DNA of 64,000 nucleotides from CAZTHM01 sp041946825 (GTDB lineage Bacteria; Acidobacteriota; Terriglobia; UBA7540): NCBI GenBank assembly GCA_041946825.1, contig JBHGBD010000021.1:1-64000 (forward strand), in the 5' to 3' direction. A program made the position numbers and the translations under genes. Under the pieces are notes generated by a model. The model was not told where the DNA came from. It did not search any database and was given only the letters and a program-made list of their open reading frames with translations. Within the stretch, counting starts at the first letter, position 1. Each line of letters opens with the position of its first letter. Below, piece by piece: positions 1-8,778 of this stretch.

Positions 1-55
1 AAGGCAGAAGGCAGAAGGCAGAAGGCAGAAGGCAGAAGGCAGAAGGCAGAAGGCA
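1..55. repeat. Heptamer tandem repeat (AAGGCAG)n
   Basis: The window opens inside a perfect tandem array of the 7-bp unit AAGGCAG, with seven full copies plus six bases before the pattern breaks at TCTCA. The true left end lies outside the window, so the copy number is a minimum. It is not a multiple of three and sits in no convincing gene. Heptameric short tandem repeats are known as hypervariable intergenic repeats in several bacteria. A second, degenerate heptamer array lies at 20154-20191. Confidence 0.95.
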
Positions 56-335
56 TCTCATCTTCCTGGGCGTTTTCTTCCATCGAACAGTCCGCTCTTT
101 GTCGCTACGCTAATCTGACAAAATGTCCGCACCGTCGTGGACAGTTCGTGTCCGAAAATGGGATCTTGAACGACCGAACCCATCGATCTTGTTGAAAACA
201 TTTGGTCTCCTAGAATTGTACATGACTTTCCAATGTATGATTGAAAATAGATGGTATTACGATGATTGTCCCTGTACGTCATTGAAAAATAGTTAGTTAT
301 AGTGGAATCCGGCATTTGGAGGTCGGAAATGCGCC
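56..335. other. Intergenic region, no convincing gene
   Basis: This stretch is clearly lower in GC than its surroundings. An 85-codon minus-strand frame (58-315) is open but has no recognisable motif, an amino-acid make-up unlike the neighbours and no family I recognise, so I do not call it. A TGTCC motif at 124-128 is mirrored by GGACA at 139-143 and repeated at 149-153, which could be an operator or chance. Otherwise I see nothing. Confidence 0.5.
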
Positions 336-1571
336 TCAGGCGAGCGACCGGCCTTTGGTCTCCGGCACGGCAAGGCCGATTAGGCCTGCCAGGAGGAATG
401 CCAAGCCACTAATCCAGAATGCTGAGCTCAGGCTGCCGCGCGCGGCAACGGCTCCAAGAAGCCATGGTGCGGCGGCGCTAAGCGCCCGGCCAAAGTTGTA
501 GGTCAGGCCCATCGCGGAAGCGCGGAAGGAAGTGGGGAAGAGTTCCGAGGTAATCACGCCGAAACCAGTGAAGTGACCCGTCCCGAAGAAGGCGAGCAGA
601 GGTCCCAGAACCAGCAGCGCCGACGCGGCCCCGGCTCGGGCATAAAGCGGTACGAGCGCCGCCGCCAGAAGCAGATACGCGACATAGGTTTTCTTACGCC
701 CCAGCGCGTCGCTGATGAACCCGAAGCTGACGTAGCCCAGCCACATTCCCGCCTGCATGACGATGATCCAGAGCGACGACGCGGCGATGGTTAATCCTCG
801 GCCGCCCTGTCCGATGGGGAGAGCGAGGTAGGGCGGAATCCAGGTGAACAGACCCCACCACGCAAAAAGCGCGGCGCTGTTCATCAGCAGGGTAATCAGG
901 ACGAGCCGCCGATAGGGCGCGGCTAGCAGGTTACGAAGCGGGGAAATACGGTCACGCGGGCGCGAGTCGCGAGCCAGCCAAAGCGGGGATTCCCGGACGC
1001 CGCGGCGAATCCAGAGGGTTGCGAGCGCGGGCAGGATTCCGACGAAAAATACCGCTCGCCATCCCCAGCGCGGGAGGACGAGCGCGGTCGTGGCTGCGGC
1101 CAGAGCGTAGCCGATGGCGAACCCGCTTTGCATGATCCCGAGCGCCTTGGCGCGATGTTCGGGCCGCCAGGTTTCAGCGACCAGCGCCGCGCCCGTGGCC
1201 CACTCGCCTCCCATGCCCAGTCCAAGCAGAAATCGAAATGCGGCGAGCTCGACAACCGTTCGCGAGAAGCCGCAAGCGGCGGTAAAGACCGAATACACGA
1301 GGATGCTCGCCATCAGCGCGCGGCGCCGCCCGATACGATCCGCGGCAATGCCGAAGAGAATTCCTCCCGCCGCCGACGCAATCAAGGTGATGGAGGCCAG
1401 CAGCCCCGCCTGCGCGGTCGTGAGCTGGAGTTCGCGCAGCAGTTCGGTGATGACCATGGCGTACAGTGTGACGTCCATGCCGTCAAGCATCCAGCCGAGA
1501 GTGCTGGCGAGGAGCGCGCGGCGCTCGGCGGACGAGGCGGTAGAAAGGAACGGCACAATGGAACTCCGCAT
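336..1571 (-). CDS. MFS transporter, sugar/aromatic-acid:H+ symporter type
   Basis: This is a 411-residue major facilitator superfamily permease with about 12 predicted membrane spans, the normal size for the family. The N-terminal DGMD motif in the first helix, the loop 2-3 signature ADRIGRRRAL and the helix 4-5 region LGLGMGGEW are typical of the metabolite:H+ and aromatic-acid:H+ symporter families, which take up organic acids in the inner membrane. The C-terminal PETKGRSL is the usual end motif of sugar-porter relatives. It is monocistronic, transcribed away from the zinc-ribbon gene at 1870. A TATACT hexamer on the minus strand (1651-1656) could be its -10 box, but I see no good -35. The substrate cannot be read from the sequence. 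Confidence 0.9.
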   Translation of the reverse strand: MRSSIVPFLSTASSAERRALLASTLGWMLDGMDVTLYAMVITELLRELQLTTAQAGLLASITLIASAAGGILFGIAADRIGRRRALMASILVYSVFTAACGFSRTVVELAAFRFLLGLGMGGEWATGAALVAETWRPEHRAKALGIMQSGFAIGYALAAATTALVLPRWGWRAVFFVGILPALATLWIRRGVRESPLWLARDSRPRDRISPLRNLLAAPYRRLVLITLLMNSAALFAWWGLFTWIPPYLALPIGQGGRGLTIAASSLWIIVMQAGMWLGYVSFGFISDALGRKKTYVAYLLLAAALVPLYARAGAASALLVLGPLLAFFGTGHFTGFGVITSELFPTSFRASAMGLTYNFGRALSAAAPWLLGAVAARGSLSSAFWISGLAFLLAGLIGLAVPETKGRSLA

Positions 1572-1869
1572 GGTTCGGCCGAAGCAAGCGTCAGAGGCGG
1601 CGAATCCGGGCGTGGCGGCGTGAAGCCGCCGCTGCGCCGGGCCGGGCGAAAGTATAGCCTAACCGTAATACCGAGGCTGTTGACTGGTTTCTTAAAGGTC
1701 CCCACGAATTTCCCGATTGTTTCACTCCGGGGATTGTGGTAAGGAATAGCCGCTTCCAGTGATCTTACTTGCAATCCAGATCTGGCAATAATGCGGCGGG
1801 CAGAGCGCGCCCGCCCCGGAATTGATACGGCATATTCGGACTCCGAAGCCTCAGAGGAGGGATAATTCC

Positions 1870-2286
1870 ATGGCCAATTGCGCGAAGTGCGGGGCAGCCC
1901 TGCTGGAAGGAGCGGTCTTCTGCGGATCGTGCGGCGCGGCGGTGACGCCTCCCGCTCCTCCGCCCCGGGTGATTCCGCCCATCAGCATGGAAGAAGGGGC
2001 AGGATTCTTTGCATCGCTGTTTGACTTCTCCTTCACCGAATTCATCACGACGAAGCTGATCAAATTCCTTTACGGTCTGGGAATGCTTCTGGGCGCCGTG
2101 ATGGCTCTGGCGTTGATCATCACGGGATTCGCTCAATCGGTGATTACGGGAATCCTGTTTCTCATTCTCTCGCCGGTGATCTTCCTGCTTTACGTGGTCG
2201 GCGCGAGGGTGTGGCTGGAAATCGTCATCGTGATCTTCCGTATCTCCGAGCACACGGAAAATATTGCCAAAAACACGGGGAGATGA
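1870..2286 (+). CDS. Zinc-ribbon DUF4282-like membrane protein
   Basis: The 138-residue protein starts with a zinc ribbon (CAKCG ... CGSCG, residues 3-24), followed by a proline-rich linker and two hydrophobic spans. The segment beginning FFASLFDFSFTEF and continuing into the first span matches what I know of the DUF4282 family, small membrane proteins of unknown function. The ATG at 1870 is chosen over an in-frame start at 1822 because an AGAGGAGGG ribosome site lies directly upstream and the zinc ribbon begins right after it. Its zinc-ribbon-plus-membrane design echoes the FHA proteins at 4775 and 9461. It ends about 70 bases before a strong hairpin. Confidence 0.85.
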   Translation: MANCAKCGAALLEGAVFCGSCGAAVTPPAPPPRVIPPISMEEGAGFFASLFDFSFTEFITTKLIKFLYGLGMLLGAVMALALIITGFAQSVITGILFLILSPVIFLLYVVGARVWLEIVIVIFRISEHTENIAKNTGR

Positions 2287-2358
2287 ATCCGCCTCCTTGT
2301 GGCAGGTGATTCCCCGGCACTCGTGGGCACGGTAAGGGGAGGCGTTTTGATGTCGCCC

Positions 2359-2385
2359 GCCCGCCGTTGTTGGGGGGCGGCGGGC
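2359..2385 (+). terminator. GC-rich hairpin, possible terminator
   Basis: An 8-bp perfect stem (GCCCGCCG / CGGCGGGC) with an 11-base loop lies 73 bases after the zinc-ribbon gene. There is no T-run, so it is either a weak terminator or a transcript-stabilising hairpin. Confidence 0.35.
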
Positions 2386-2542
2386 TGCGGCCACCCGACG
2401 CTTTCTTCTGCCATCAAGGCAGGAAAGATGCCATCCTGACTTGCTTTCCTCTTGACAATTTCAGCTAGTCAGCGCAAGTTAACAGGTTTCGGCCTCAGGC
2501 ACGCCGGGCACACGTAAAGGGCCAACCGGGCCGAATTGACCT

Positions 2543-3505
2543 ATGGCAGTTCGCGTCTGCTTTCACGACCAGTGTTTTGACGGAGCGTGCTCTGCTGCGG
2601 TCTTCACGCGCTTCTACAAGGAGTGCGTTGACCCCAAGGCGGAGGTGCGATATCGCGGCCTGGTGCATCGCGCGGGTCAGCTTTTCGAGAACGACATCTT
2701 CGACAGCGAAGTGAATGTCATCGTCGATTTCAAGTATTCCAGCAGCGACCGCCTGACCTGGTGGTTTGACCATCATCAGAGCGCGTTCCTGACCGAGTCC
2801 GATGCGCAGCATTTCCGCGCCGACCGGAGCGGGCGGAAATTCTACGGGCCGGAATTCCGTTCCTGCACCAAGTTCATCGCGCATATCGGGGAGACGAAAT
2901 TCGGATTTAAGTGCCCCGATCTGGAGGAGTTGATCCGCTGGGCGGACTTGATCGACGGAGCACAGTACCCGGACCCGCAGACGGCGGTCGAGATGCGCGA
3001 TCCGGCAACGCAAATCACCCTGGTCATCGAGGGGATGCGCTCGAAGGATTTCGTCGCCGGGCTGATTCCCGAGCTGGTTTCGAAGCCCCTCCAGGAAATC
3101 GCCGCGCTCCCTCTCATCCGCAATGCCTTCGAAGAGCTTTACGCGCTGCATCTGAAGACGATGGAAGTGATTCGCAACCGCGCGGAGATCCACGATGGCG
3201 TGCTGCAGTTCGACATCGCGGATCGGGACTCGGAGGGATTCAACAAGTTCATCCCCTATTACCTGTTCCCGGCCGCGGTTTACAGCGTGGCGCTGAGCCA
3301 CTCGCCGGAACGGACGAAGATTGCTGTGGGCAGCAATCCCTGGAATCCCACTCGCAAGGACGCGAACCTGGCGAGCATTTGCGAGAAGTACGGAGGTGGC
3401 GGGCACGCCAAAGTGGCGGCCATCTCCCTGCCTCCCACGGATTTGGACCGGGCCCGTGAAGTGGCGAAGCAGATCGTCGTCGAGCTTCGGGCCAGCCTGA
3501 AGTGA
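2543..3505 (+). CDS. DHH/DHHA1 family phosphoesterase
   Basis: A 320-residue protein of the DHH phosphoesterase superfamily. The metal-binding residues are visible as H8/D13 (HDQCFDG), D62, and the family-naming D76-H77-H78 in WWFDHHQS. The C-terminal DHHA1 substrate-binding domain carries the GGGGHAKVAA loop (about residues 285-294). Relatives hydrolyse phosphodiesters such as oligoribonucleotides, pAp or cyclic dinucleotides. Like NrnA or GdpP-type enzymes the domain order is DHH then DHHA1, but there are no membrane, PAS or GGDEF domains. The substrate is unknown. A cyclic-dinucleotide or nanoRNA role is possible given the nearby cyclase, but this is inference. It stands alone between two gaps of about 170-250 bases. 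Confidence 0.88.
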   Translation: MAVRVCFHDQCFDGACSAAVFTRFYKECVDPKAEVRYRGLVHRAGQLFENDIFDSEVNVIVDFKYSSSDRLTWWFDHHQSAFLTESDAQHFRADRSGRKFYGPEFRSCTKFIAHIGETKFGFKCPDLEELIRWADLIDGAQYPDPQTAVEMRDPATQITLVIEGMRSKDFVAGLIPELVSKPLQEIAALPLIRNAFEELYALHLKTMEVIRNRAEIHDGVLQFDIADRDSEGFNKFIPYYLFPAAVYSVALSHSPERTKIAVGSNPWNPTRKDANLASICEKYGGGGHAKVAAISLPPTDLDRAREVAKQIVVELRASLK

Positions 3506-3674
3506 CACCGCAGGCTCTGAGGGGTGAGGTTAATCACGTAGGTAATTGTTAGATTGGACCGCTTGCCTCCGCCTCGGGGGTATGATAAAAAAGTGCGGTT
3601 GAAGCCATTATTCCAGGTGGTCCAATCCCGCTGAAGGCGAAGGCGGCGGCGCAGGCGGAAGCCTGATTTGTTCC

Positions 3675-4673
3675 GTGTCTGTCTCCGTACCGGAAGGCCC
3701 CGCTCCACGAGCGACGGAAGTCGCATCCGGCCAGGTCGAGGCGAGACAGGGGAAAGTGAAAACCGTGGGTGAAGCGACCAAGACCGACCCCAATGTCATC
3801 AACATCACCGTGTTCGGCATGTCGGACGTGGGGCGCGTTCGGAAGAATAACGAAGACAATTTCGTCGTCTGCAACCTGACGACGGGTGAAGCGAGCCTGA
3901 CCCCGGCGCTGCGTGATCACCGCCTGGGCCCGCGCGGCACCCTCTTCCTGGTGGCCGATGGAATGGGAGGCGAGGCGTGCGGCGAGGTCGCCAGCCAGAT
4001 CTGCGCGACCACCATCCCCAAGCGGCTCTACGAAAACCTCAAATCCATGGGGAACGTCAGCGAGACGAACTTCGTGCTGATGCTGCGCGAGGCCGTCGAA
4101 TACGCCAACCAGATCATTTATCAGAAGGCGCAGGGCAACCCCTCGTATCGGGGCATGGGAACCACCACCACCGCCGCCGCGCTTTTTGGCACGCACTTGT
4201 TCGTGGCCCAGGTGGGCGACTCGCGCGCCTATGTCTTGCGCAACGGACAACTCGTGCAGTTGACGCGCGATCAGACTTATCTGAATTACCTGGCGGATAT
4301 CGGCGCGGAGGTTCCCGCGGAGCCGGAAAAGGACAGCCGCAAGAGCATCCTGACGCAGGCCGTCGGGAGCAGCGAGTCGGTGGATGTCAAGGTCACCTAC
4401 ATGAAGGCCCGGAGTGGCGACAACTTGTTGCTCTGCAGTGACGGCCTTTACAACATGGTGAAGGCGCCGGACATCCTGACGCTCATGACGCCCGAAGATG
4501 CGCTGCCGGCGAAGTGCAAGGCACTGATTGACAAAGCCAACGAGCATGGCGGGACCGACAACGTTACGCTGATCCTGGCGGAATTGCATGGGTCGGGGCT
4601 TCCGCCTGCCGAGGAATCTGCCGGCGTCGAGTGTCTGGAGTTTCGAGAAGAGGATTTCAAGACAGGTTCCTAA
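3675..4673 (+). CDS. PP2C-type serine/threonine phosphatase
   Basis: A 332-residue PPM/PP2C phosphatase of the bacterial Stp/PrpC type, which removes phosphate from Ser/Thr of kinase targets in the cytoplasm. Visible motifs are RKNNEDNF (E60, D61), VADGMGGEA (D95), VGDSRAYVLRNG, LLLCSDGL and GGTDNVTLI, covering the Asp residues that bind the two metals. About 45 N-terminal residues precede the domain and look disordered. The start taken is a GTG with no clear ribosome site, so a start inside that tail is possible. It is 101 bases upstream of the FHA-ABC fusion and faces the kinase operon ending at 9461, so it is the natural antagonist of the kinase at 16449. That pairing is inferred from context. 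Confidence 0.93.
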   Translation: MSVSVPEGPAPRATEVASGQVEARQGKVKTVGEATKTDPNVINITVFGMSDVGRVRKNNEDNFVVCNLTTGEASLTPALRDHRLGPRGTLFLVADGMGGEACGEVASQICATTIPKRLYENLKSMGNVSETNFVLMLREAVEYANQIIYQKAQGNPSYRGMGTTTTAAALFGTHLFVAQVGDSRAYVLRNGQLVQLTRDQTYLNYLADIGAEVPAEPEKDSRKSILTQAVGSSESVDVKVTYMKARSGDNLLLCSDGLYNMVKAPDILTLMTPEDALPAKCKALIDKANEHGGTDNVTLILAELHGSGLPPAEESAGVECLEFREEDFKTGS

Positions 4674-4774
4674 TTGTCCCAGCAGGTCTGTTTCCTGGAG
4701 GCTGGCCAGAGCAATGAGCCAACCGCCCGGATTCTCTGCTTACCCACAACCGGCATGACGGGAAAAGGACAGAG

Positions 4775-7700
4775 ATGAGATGCCCGGGATGCGGGGAAAT
4801 CAATGAAGCCGGTTTTGCTTTCTGCCGCAGCTGTGGCAGCTCCCTTCCGCAGAGCGAGGATCTCGCCGCAACCGCGGCCATCACCGCGCCTCCTGAAGTA
4901 ACTCCTTCCCAGCCCGAATCCTTCGTTACCTACAAGCTTGTCGCGACGAAAGGGCTCCTCGCAGGTCGAACGTTCACGATCGGTCCGCGCGGGCTGTTGA
5001 TTGGGCGCGACCCGGCCAACTGCCAGGTCGTCCTGGCGGATGACGAGGTCTCGCGCACCCACGCGTGGGTCGGATTCGACTCCCAGGGACGTGTGGTCGT
5101 CCGCGACCGTAATTCCGCCAATGGGACTTACGTCAATCAAGTGCGCATTCAAGAGCGGATTTTGCGTCCCACGGATGAGCTGGAAGTAGGGACGGAGCGC
5201 CGCCACCTGTTCCGAATCGAGCATACGGGAGGCGAGTTCGATGCCCCTCGGCCCGCCCCCGTCACGGAGCGGATTACCCCCGTGCGCGCGCCCGCACCGT
5301 TAGGGGCGACGTCGGTGATGGGCCCGACTCCGACCGCGATGATTCTGCCCGCAGCCAAGGCCACCGGCGGCACGGTGGCCATCAAGCTGACGGACCTGAT
5401 GGCGCGCCCGCACCTCGAACTGATCGTGGATAAATATGCCGTCAAGACCCTCGAGGTTTCGGAGTCCGGCCTGAGCGTGGGGCGCGATGCCGGCCGTTGC
5501 CAGGTGGTCATGGACCACCCCTCTGTCTCGGGGGTGCATGCGGAGATTGCGCTGCAGAACGGCAAGGCGTTTATCACCGACCACTCGACCAACGGAACTT
5601 TTGTGAACGGCCAGCGTGTTCGCACGGCCGAACTCGTCGACGGCGACTACGTCACCTTCGGGCGGTACGCCGGAAAATCGCTCATCTTCCGGACGGGCCT
5701 TGAACCGCAACTCCGCTCCGAAACGGTCGAACTGGCCAAGGACCGCATTACCATCGGGCGCGATCTGTCGAGCGACGTGGTGATCGATCACCCTGTGGTT
5801 TCGGCGCATCACGCGCGGATCGTGAAGGAAGGCGACAAGTTCTTCATCGTGGATCTTGGGTCCACGAATGGAACCTTCGTGAACGGCATTAAGATCAAAC
5901 GTCACCAGCTTGCGGAGCTCGACCGGATCGTTATCGGGCCTTCGGAGCTCCATTTCTCCGGCGCCAGCCTCTCGCACACTCCCGAAACGCGGGTGGTGCG
6001 GCTCGACGTGCGCGAAGTCAGCTTCCAGGTTGAAGACCTCGTCTCGAAGAAGCCCAGGCTGCTGCTCGATGAAGTCTCCCTGGTCATCAAGCCGCGGGAA
6101 CTGATCGGCCTGCTCGGTCCGAGCGGCGCGGGGAAGTCCACGCTGATGAATGCCCTGAACGGCTTCGCGCGGCCCAGCGGCGGAGAGGTCCTCTATAACG
6201 GCGTCGACCTCTACGACAACCTTGACAGCCTTAAGTCGACGATCGGGTATGTGCCGCAGGAAGACATCATGCACAAGCAGCTCAGCGTGCGTCGATGCCT
6301 TTACTACGCCGCGAAGCTGCGATTGCCCGAGGACATCTCCGACGACGAGATCAACCGCCGCGTCGATGAGATGCTCAATATCCTGAAAATCGACCCGCAG
6401 CGCTGGGACAATCCCGTCGCCACCCTGAGCGGCGGCCAGCGCAAGCGCGTCAGCATCGGAATCGAGCTGATCCCCAAACCCGGGGTCCTGTTTCTGGATG
6501 AGCCCACGGCGGGGCTCGACCCGCGCACCGAGACCCTGATGATGATGCTTTTCCGCCAGCTCGCCAATCAGGGCTCAACGATCATCATTACCACCCACCT
6601 GCTGGCGTCGTTCGGAGTTCTGGATCGAGTTGTGGTGCTGGTTCAGGGTCGCCTGGCGTTTTACGGTCCGGGGACCAAATTCCTCGATTACTTCAAGGCC
6701 AGTGTTCCGGCCGACGTCTACGACGACCTGACCGACAACAACACGGTTCCTTACGCGCAGGAATTGAAGAAGCGCTTTTCCGAATCCCCCCTTTACAAGG
6801 AGCAGGTTGGCGAGCCGGCAGGCGGAACTCCCCACGAGGGCAAACCCGCCGCCGGGGCGCGCGAAACCGCGACCGGGGCGAAGGGTTTCAGCCTGCACCA
6901 GTTTCGAGTCCTGGCGCGGCGCAATTGGGATTTGAAGTTCGGCGACCGCGCGCAGACCCTGCTGCTATTTCTGCAGGCGCCCCTCGTGGCGCTGCTGGTG
7001 GCGCTGATGGCCAGCGAGCCCAACCAGATTCAAACCATTTTCATGGCCATGTTCGCGGCCCTCTGGTTCGGCTGCTCCAATTCCGTGCGCGAAATTGTGG
7101 ACGAGCAGACCATCTACCGCCGCGAGCGGCAGACCGGACTGAAGATCCCGTCCTACGTTTTCTCCAAGCTTTTTGTCTTATCTTTCATTGCCCTCATTCA
7201 ATGCGCTTCGGTGATTGTGATTCTCTTTTTCGTCCGGCACGCGCTGGCGCTGAATCTTGGAGAACTTCTCGGTGCTCTCGGCATAATGTTCATGGTGGCC
7301 GTCTGCGGGACGCTGGTTGGCCTGGTGATTTCCAGTCTCGTTTCCACACCGGAGAAAGCGCTGACTCTCTTCCCGCTGGTGCTGATTCCCGAACTATTGC
7401 TCTCCGGGTTGTTTCTTCCCGTCAACCAGATTCAGCCCATCATTCCCGTCACTGTCGAGCAACTCTTCGAAGGGAAGATGTTTGCTCAGCCCGAAGCGAA
7501 AGCGAAGGCGCGGCAGATGATGAACCCGCCCGCGGACGCTACTGCGCCGGGCGCCGCCTCCACTCCGACTGGCTCAGCAGCCACGCCGGAGGCAGCAACG
7601 CTGGCAGCAGCCCAAGCCACAGCCCGCGAGGGAGAGGCCGCCCACCAGGTGGCGGGCGCGATGGCGCCGTCCCAGAAAGTTGAGCAGGTCTTCCACAAAT

Positions 7701-8053
7701 ACACCCCGCAGCCCGTTACCGGCATGCCGGCGCCGGTACGTTGGCTCTCCATGCTGGCCGTGTCGCGCTGGGGGATGGAGGCGCTCTCCGACCTGTGCGT
7801 GCACGGGCGCCACTCCACACAGGACTACGCCTACAAGATTATCAACACGGTCTACATCTCGATGCACCCGGACGACCTGGAGAAACTGGAGAAGGGGTTG
7901 GAAGCTTCCGCCGACGCGGTTGCCTCTGGAACATTTCCGCTCCCGTCGGACTTCTGGAAGGATAAGGGGTCATATCTGGGCGTTCTGGCAGTCCACGCGC
8001 TGGTGATGACCCTCATTGTCCTCTTGCTGATGAAGCGAAAAGACGTTCGCTAA
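4775..8053 (+). CDS. Zinc-ribbon, triple-FHA, ABCG-type transporter fusion
   Basis: A very large (1092-residue) fusion. Residues 1-25 form a zinc ribbon (CPGCG ... CRSCG). Three FHA domains follow around 57-145, 212-300 and 308-395, each with GRD at its start and an NGT(Y/F)VN strand. They bind phosphothreonine peptides. An ABC ATPase spans about 406-640, with Walker A GPSGAGKST (about 448), signature LSGGQRKRV (about 551) and Walker B VLFLDEPTAGLD (about 571). The C-terminal half is an ABC-2/ABCG membrane domain from about 725, with an Ala/Thr-rich insertion around 908-965 in a loop before the last spans. Known FHA-ABC relatives usually carry one or two FHA domains. The cargo is unknown; gating by the neighbouring kinase is inferred. 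Confidence 0.93.
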   Translation: MRCPGCGEINEAGFAFCRSCGSSLPQSEDLAATAAITAPPEVTPSQPESFVTYKLVATKGLLAGRTFTIGPRGLLIGRDPANCQVVLADDEVSRTHAWVGFDSQGRVVVRDRNSANGTYVNQVRIQERILRPTDELEVGTERRHLFRIEHTGGEFDAPRPAPVTERITPVRAPAPLGATSVMGPTPTAMILPAAKATGGTVAIKLTDLMARPHLELIVDKYAVKTLEVSESGLSVGRDAGRCQVVMDHPSVSGVHAEIALQNGKAFITDHSTNGTFVNGQRVRTAELVDGDYVTFGRYAGKSLIFRTGLEPQLRSETVELAKDRITIGRDLSSDVVIDHPVVSAHHARIVKEGDKFFIVDLGSTNGTFVNGIKIKRHQLAELDRIVIGPSELHFSGASLSHTPETRVVRLDVREVSFQVEDLVSKKPRLLLDEVSLVIKPRELIGLLGPSGAGKSTLMNALNGFARPSGGEVLYNGVDLYDNLDSLKSTIGYVPQEDIMHKQLSVRRCLYYAAKLRLPEDISDDEINRRVDEMLNILKIDPQRWDNPVATLSGGQRKRVSIGIELIPKPGVLFLDEPTAGLDPRTETLMMMLFRQLANQGSTIIITTHLLASFGVLDRVVVLVQGRLAFYGPGTKFLDYFKASVPADVYDDLTDNNTVPYAQELKKRFSESPLYKEQVGEPAGGTPHEGKPAAGARETATGAKGFSLHQFRVLARRNWDLKFGDRAQTLLLFLQAPLVALLVALMASEPNQIQTIFMAMFAALWFGCSNSVREIVDEQTIYRRERQTGLKIPSYVFSKLFVLSFIALIQCASVIVILFFVRHALALNLGELLGALGIMFMVAVCGTLVGLVISSLVSTPEKALTLFPLVLIPELLLSGLFLPVNQIQPIIPVTVEQLFEGKMFAQPEAKAKARQMMNPPADATAPGAASTPTGSAATPEAATLAAAQATAREGEAAHQVAGAMAPSQKVEQVFHKYTPQPVTGMPAPVRWLSMLAVSRWGMEALSDLCVHGRHSTQDYAYKIINTVYISMHPDDLEKLEKGLEASADAVASGTFPLPSDFWKDKGSYLGVLAVHALVMTLIVLLLMKRKDVR

Positions 8054-8100
8054 TCTGCGACCGGCCTCTCCGTCGGCCGACGGACCTCAAAGGAGCCAAC

Positions 8101-8505
8101 ATGGACACCGGATATTCCACGGTCCGCAATCTGCTTTACATCGTGCTCGTCGTGGCGGTGCTGGCGCTGCTGTCGAGTCTTTACGTCGCCACGCAACTTG
8201 ATCGGAATAGCCAAGAACTGGCCGCGCTCCGCCTCCTGGTGAGCAAGCAACTGATGGGGAACGCTCTCGCTCAGGCGGAAGAACTGGGGAAGAAGATGGA
8301 CTCGCTGAACCAGTCGGCTTCGGGGATCGACGCCAAGATGAAACAGGCGCAGGACGAAATGGACGCGAAGCTCAAGAAGGCTCAGGACGACTTCGTGGCG
8401 CGCATGAACGTGGAATTGCCGCGCACGATGGACAACTACATCAAGCAGCGCGCGCCGGTTGTCCAAAAAGAACTGATCAAGAAGGGACTGCCGCTCCCCA
8501 AGTGA
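8101..8505 (+). CDS. Small membrane-anchored coiled-coil protein
   Basis: This 134-residue protein has an uncharged N-terminal helix (about residues 11-30) that should anchor it in the inner membrane. A long heptad-rich, Lys/Glu-rich region (about 60-105) looks like a coiled coil, and the tail is basic. The start is supported by AAAGGAGCC just upstream. It follows the FHA-ABC transporter by 47 bases and is probably its co-transcribed accessory or scaffold. I recognise no named family. Confidence 0.75.
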   Translation: MDTGYSTVRNLLYIVLVVAVLALLSSLYVATQLDRNSQELAALRLLVSKQLMGNALAQAEELGKKMDSLNQSASGIDAKMKQAQDEMDAKLKKAQDDFVARMNVELPRTMDNYIKQRAPVVQKELIKKGLPLPK

Positions 8506-8553
8506 CCCTGGTTCATCTCCAGTGACCTTACGTGGGAGGCGCAAACGGAGAAT

Positions 8554-8775
8554 TCAGCAAGGATGCGTGTGAACTGCGTTTCTGCCCAGCCCCCGGTCGG
8601 GGGCGTAAGAAAGGAATCGCCGGCCACACTTCCCACAGATAAAGGGGTAGAAGGAAACTCGCGGGAAGACCCAGCGCTCCAATAACCCCTTACGCTTTAC
8701 GCGACGAACGTCGCTACAATCACACTTCGCGCAGGCGATACTTCTTGCCAATTGAACCCCGCAGTTCGTGACCAT
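8554..8775 (-). CDS. Small zinc-ribbon protein, hypothetical
   Basis: A 73-residue frame with a convincing split zinc ribbon: CAKCDCSDVRRVKRKGLLER, then FYPFICGKCGRRF. Short proteins with the pattern CPxCxxxxVRRxxRRGxxER...PYRCxxCxxRF are common in soil bacteria, and the whole pattern is preserved here, which is unlikely by chance. No good ribosome site is seen at the ATG, and a TTG lies just before it. A GC hairpin (8589-8604) lies under the C-terminal codons. Function unknown. Composition is less typical than neighbouring genes, so it may be degenerate. Confidence 0.5.
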   Translation of the reverse strand: MVTNCGVQLARSIACAKCDCSDVRRVKRKGLLERWVFPRVSFYPFICGKCGRRFLSYAPDRGLGRNAVHTHPC

Positions 8776-8778
8776 CAA

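Noticed and set aside
58..315. 85-codon minus-strand frame next to the AAGGCAG array
   Set aside because: No motif, no family and low-GC composition. The stretch is better read as intergenic.
2495..3508. Long minus-strand open frame (337 codons) opposite the DHH phosphoesterase
   Set aside because: It mirrors the GC-rich codon pattern of the plus-strand gene, which has full family motifs. The antisense translation has none.
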